Below are positions 63,789 through 64,000 of a stretch of 64,000 bases of DNA, one piece after another. This DNA comes from Thiopseudomonas acetoxidans (GTDB taxonomy: Bacteria; Pseudomonadota; Gammaproteobacteria; Pseudomonadales; Pseudomonadaceae): positions 248,001 through 312,000 of the forward strand of contig NZ_JAUCDY010000001.1 in the NCBI RefSeq assembly GCF_030362935.1. Reading direction: 5' to 3'. Every line of letters starts with the position of its first letter. The stretch's first letter is position 1. Made by a program: the position numbers and the translations under genes. The notes under the pieces are model-generated. The model did not search any database and was not told the DNA's origin. It was given only the letters and a program-made list of their open reading frames with translations.

Positions 63789-64000
63789 GCGCGCTGATCC
63801 AAGAGGTACTGCAGCAGTAACGGAACTGGACGGCCTGTTGCGCCTTTATCTTTACCGCCACTAATCCAAGCTGTACCGGCGATGTCGAGGTGTGCCCAAG
63901 GGTAATCCTTGGTAAAACGCGACAAGAAACAGCCCGCGGTAATAGTACCCGCCTTTGGGCCGCCGATATTCGCCATATCGGCAAAGGGGCTGTCGAGCTG
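63785..64000 (-). CDS. pepA: Leucyl aminopeptidase, C-terminal fragment (5' end outside window)
   Basis: The last 71 codons of PepA, a dizinc M17 peptidase. The frame is open to the window edge. MANIGGPKAGTITAGCFLSR and YPWAHLDIAGTAW are the conserved C-terminal blocks; the glycines of the last helix region are kept. The missing part lies to the right. Confidence 0.92.
   Translation of the reverse strand, partial: QLDSPFADMANIGGPKAGTITAGCFLSRFTKDYPWAHLDIAGTAWISGGKDKGATGRPVPLLLQYLLDQRA

Noticed and set aside
1..64000. CRISPR arrays, insertion sequences, rRNA operons
   Set aside because: No regularly spaced repeats, transposase genes or rRNA sequence were seen anywhere in the window.

Overview
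The window is a chromosomal stretch of a gammaproteobacterium. Protein-level resemblance and local gene order point to the family Pseudomonadaceae: queA-tgt-yajC-secDF-suhB-trmJ-cysE-isc, minCDE beside an rluA-type gene and a lipid A acyltransferase, anr-hemN-cco, and sdh-suc-lpdG-sucCD-brnQ-htpG are all pseudomonad arrangements. The moderate base composition and several rearranged junctions suggest one of the lower-GC lineages near Pseudomonas (for example the Thiopseudomonas/Denitrificimonas group). That placement is inference, not a measurement.

Layout. Positions 1-1640 are an accessory edge: the C-terminal end of a type ISP restriction-modification enzyme, a frameshifted secreted DUF4124 protein, about 370 bases without a clear gene, and a tandem 11-bp repeat, all ending against the 3' end of a tRNA-Leu(CAA) gene. 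This is the usual site of an integrated island. From 1831 to 15409 core genes run rightwards: queuosine synthesis (queA, tgt), protein export (yajC, secD, secF), then trmJ, cysE and the complete isc iron-sulfur operon (iscR-S-U-A, hscB-A, fdx, iscX), with suhB pointing the other way. From 15468 to 26458 the genes run leftwards: dksA, a DAHP synthase, a moxR/DUF58/DUF4381/bat operon, an rluA-type pseudouridine synthase and minCDE. A rightward pair (lipid A acyltransferase and patatin phospholipase) follows.

Positions 28721-40561 form a leftward oxygen-response and respiration block: apt, anr, a HemN-like protein, a TauE/SafE-type membrane protein, ccoS-I-H-G and ccoP-Q-O-N for cbb3 oxidase. 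Anr boxes precede ccoN and the HemN-like gene. From 41035 to 59811 come a hydroxyisobutyrate-dehydrogenase-like enzyme, a small Cys-cluster protein, gltA (leftward), then the rightward TCA block sdhCDAB-sucAB-lpdG-sucCD, brnQ, a conserved membrane protein and htpG with a textbook heat-shock promoter. The right end (59887-64000) runs leftwards: an OsmC-family protein, DUF3108, purN, purM, a small unknown protein, holC and the C-terminus of pepA.

Most striking point. The gene in the usual hemN place next to anr encodes a full-length HemN-fold protein that has lost the radical-SAM Cys motif and altered the GGGTP SAM-binding motif, yet keeps a perfect Anr box and a well-placed -10 element. It looks like a regulated, maintained pseudoenzyme rather than a dead gene. 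Other points of interest are an Anr-like box in the sdhC leader, strong stem-loops without U-tracts at several intercistronic junctions, and the island edge at the tRNA. No CRISPR array, insertion sequence or rRNA gene was seen.
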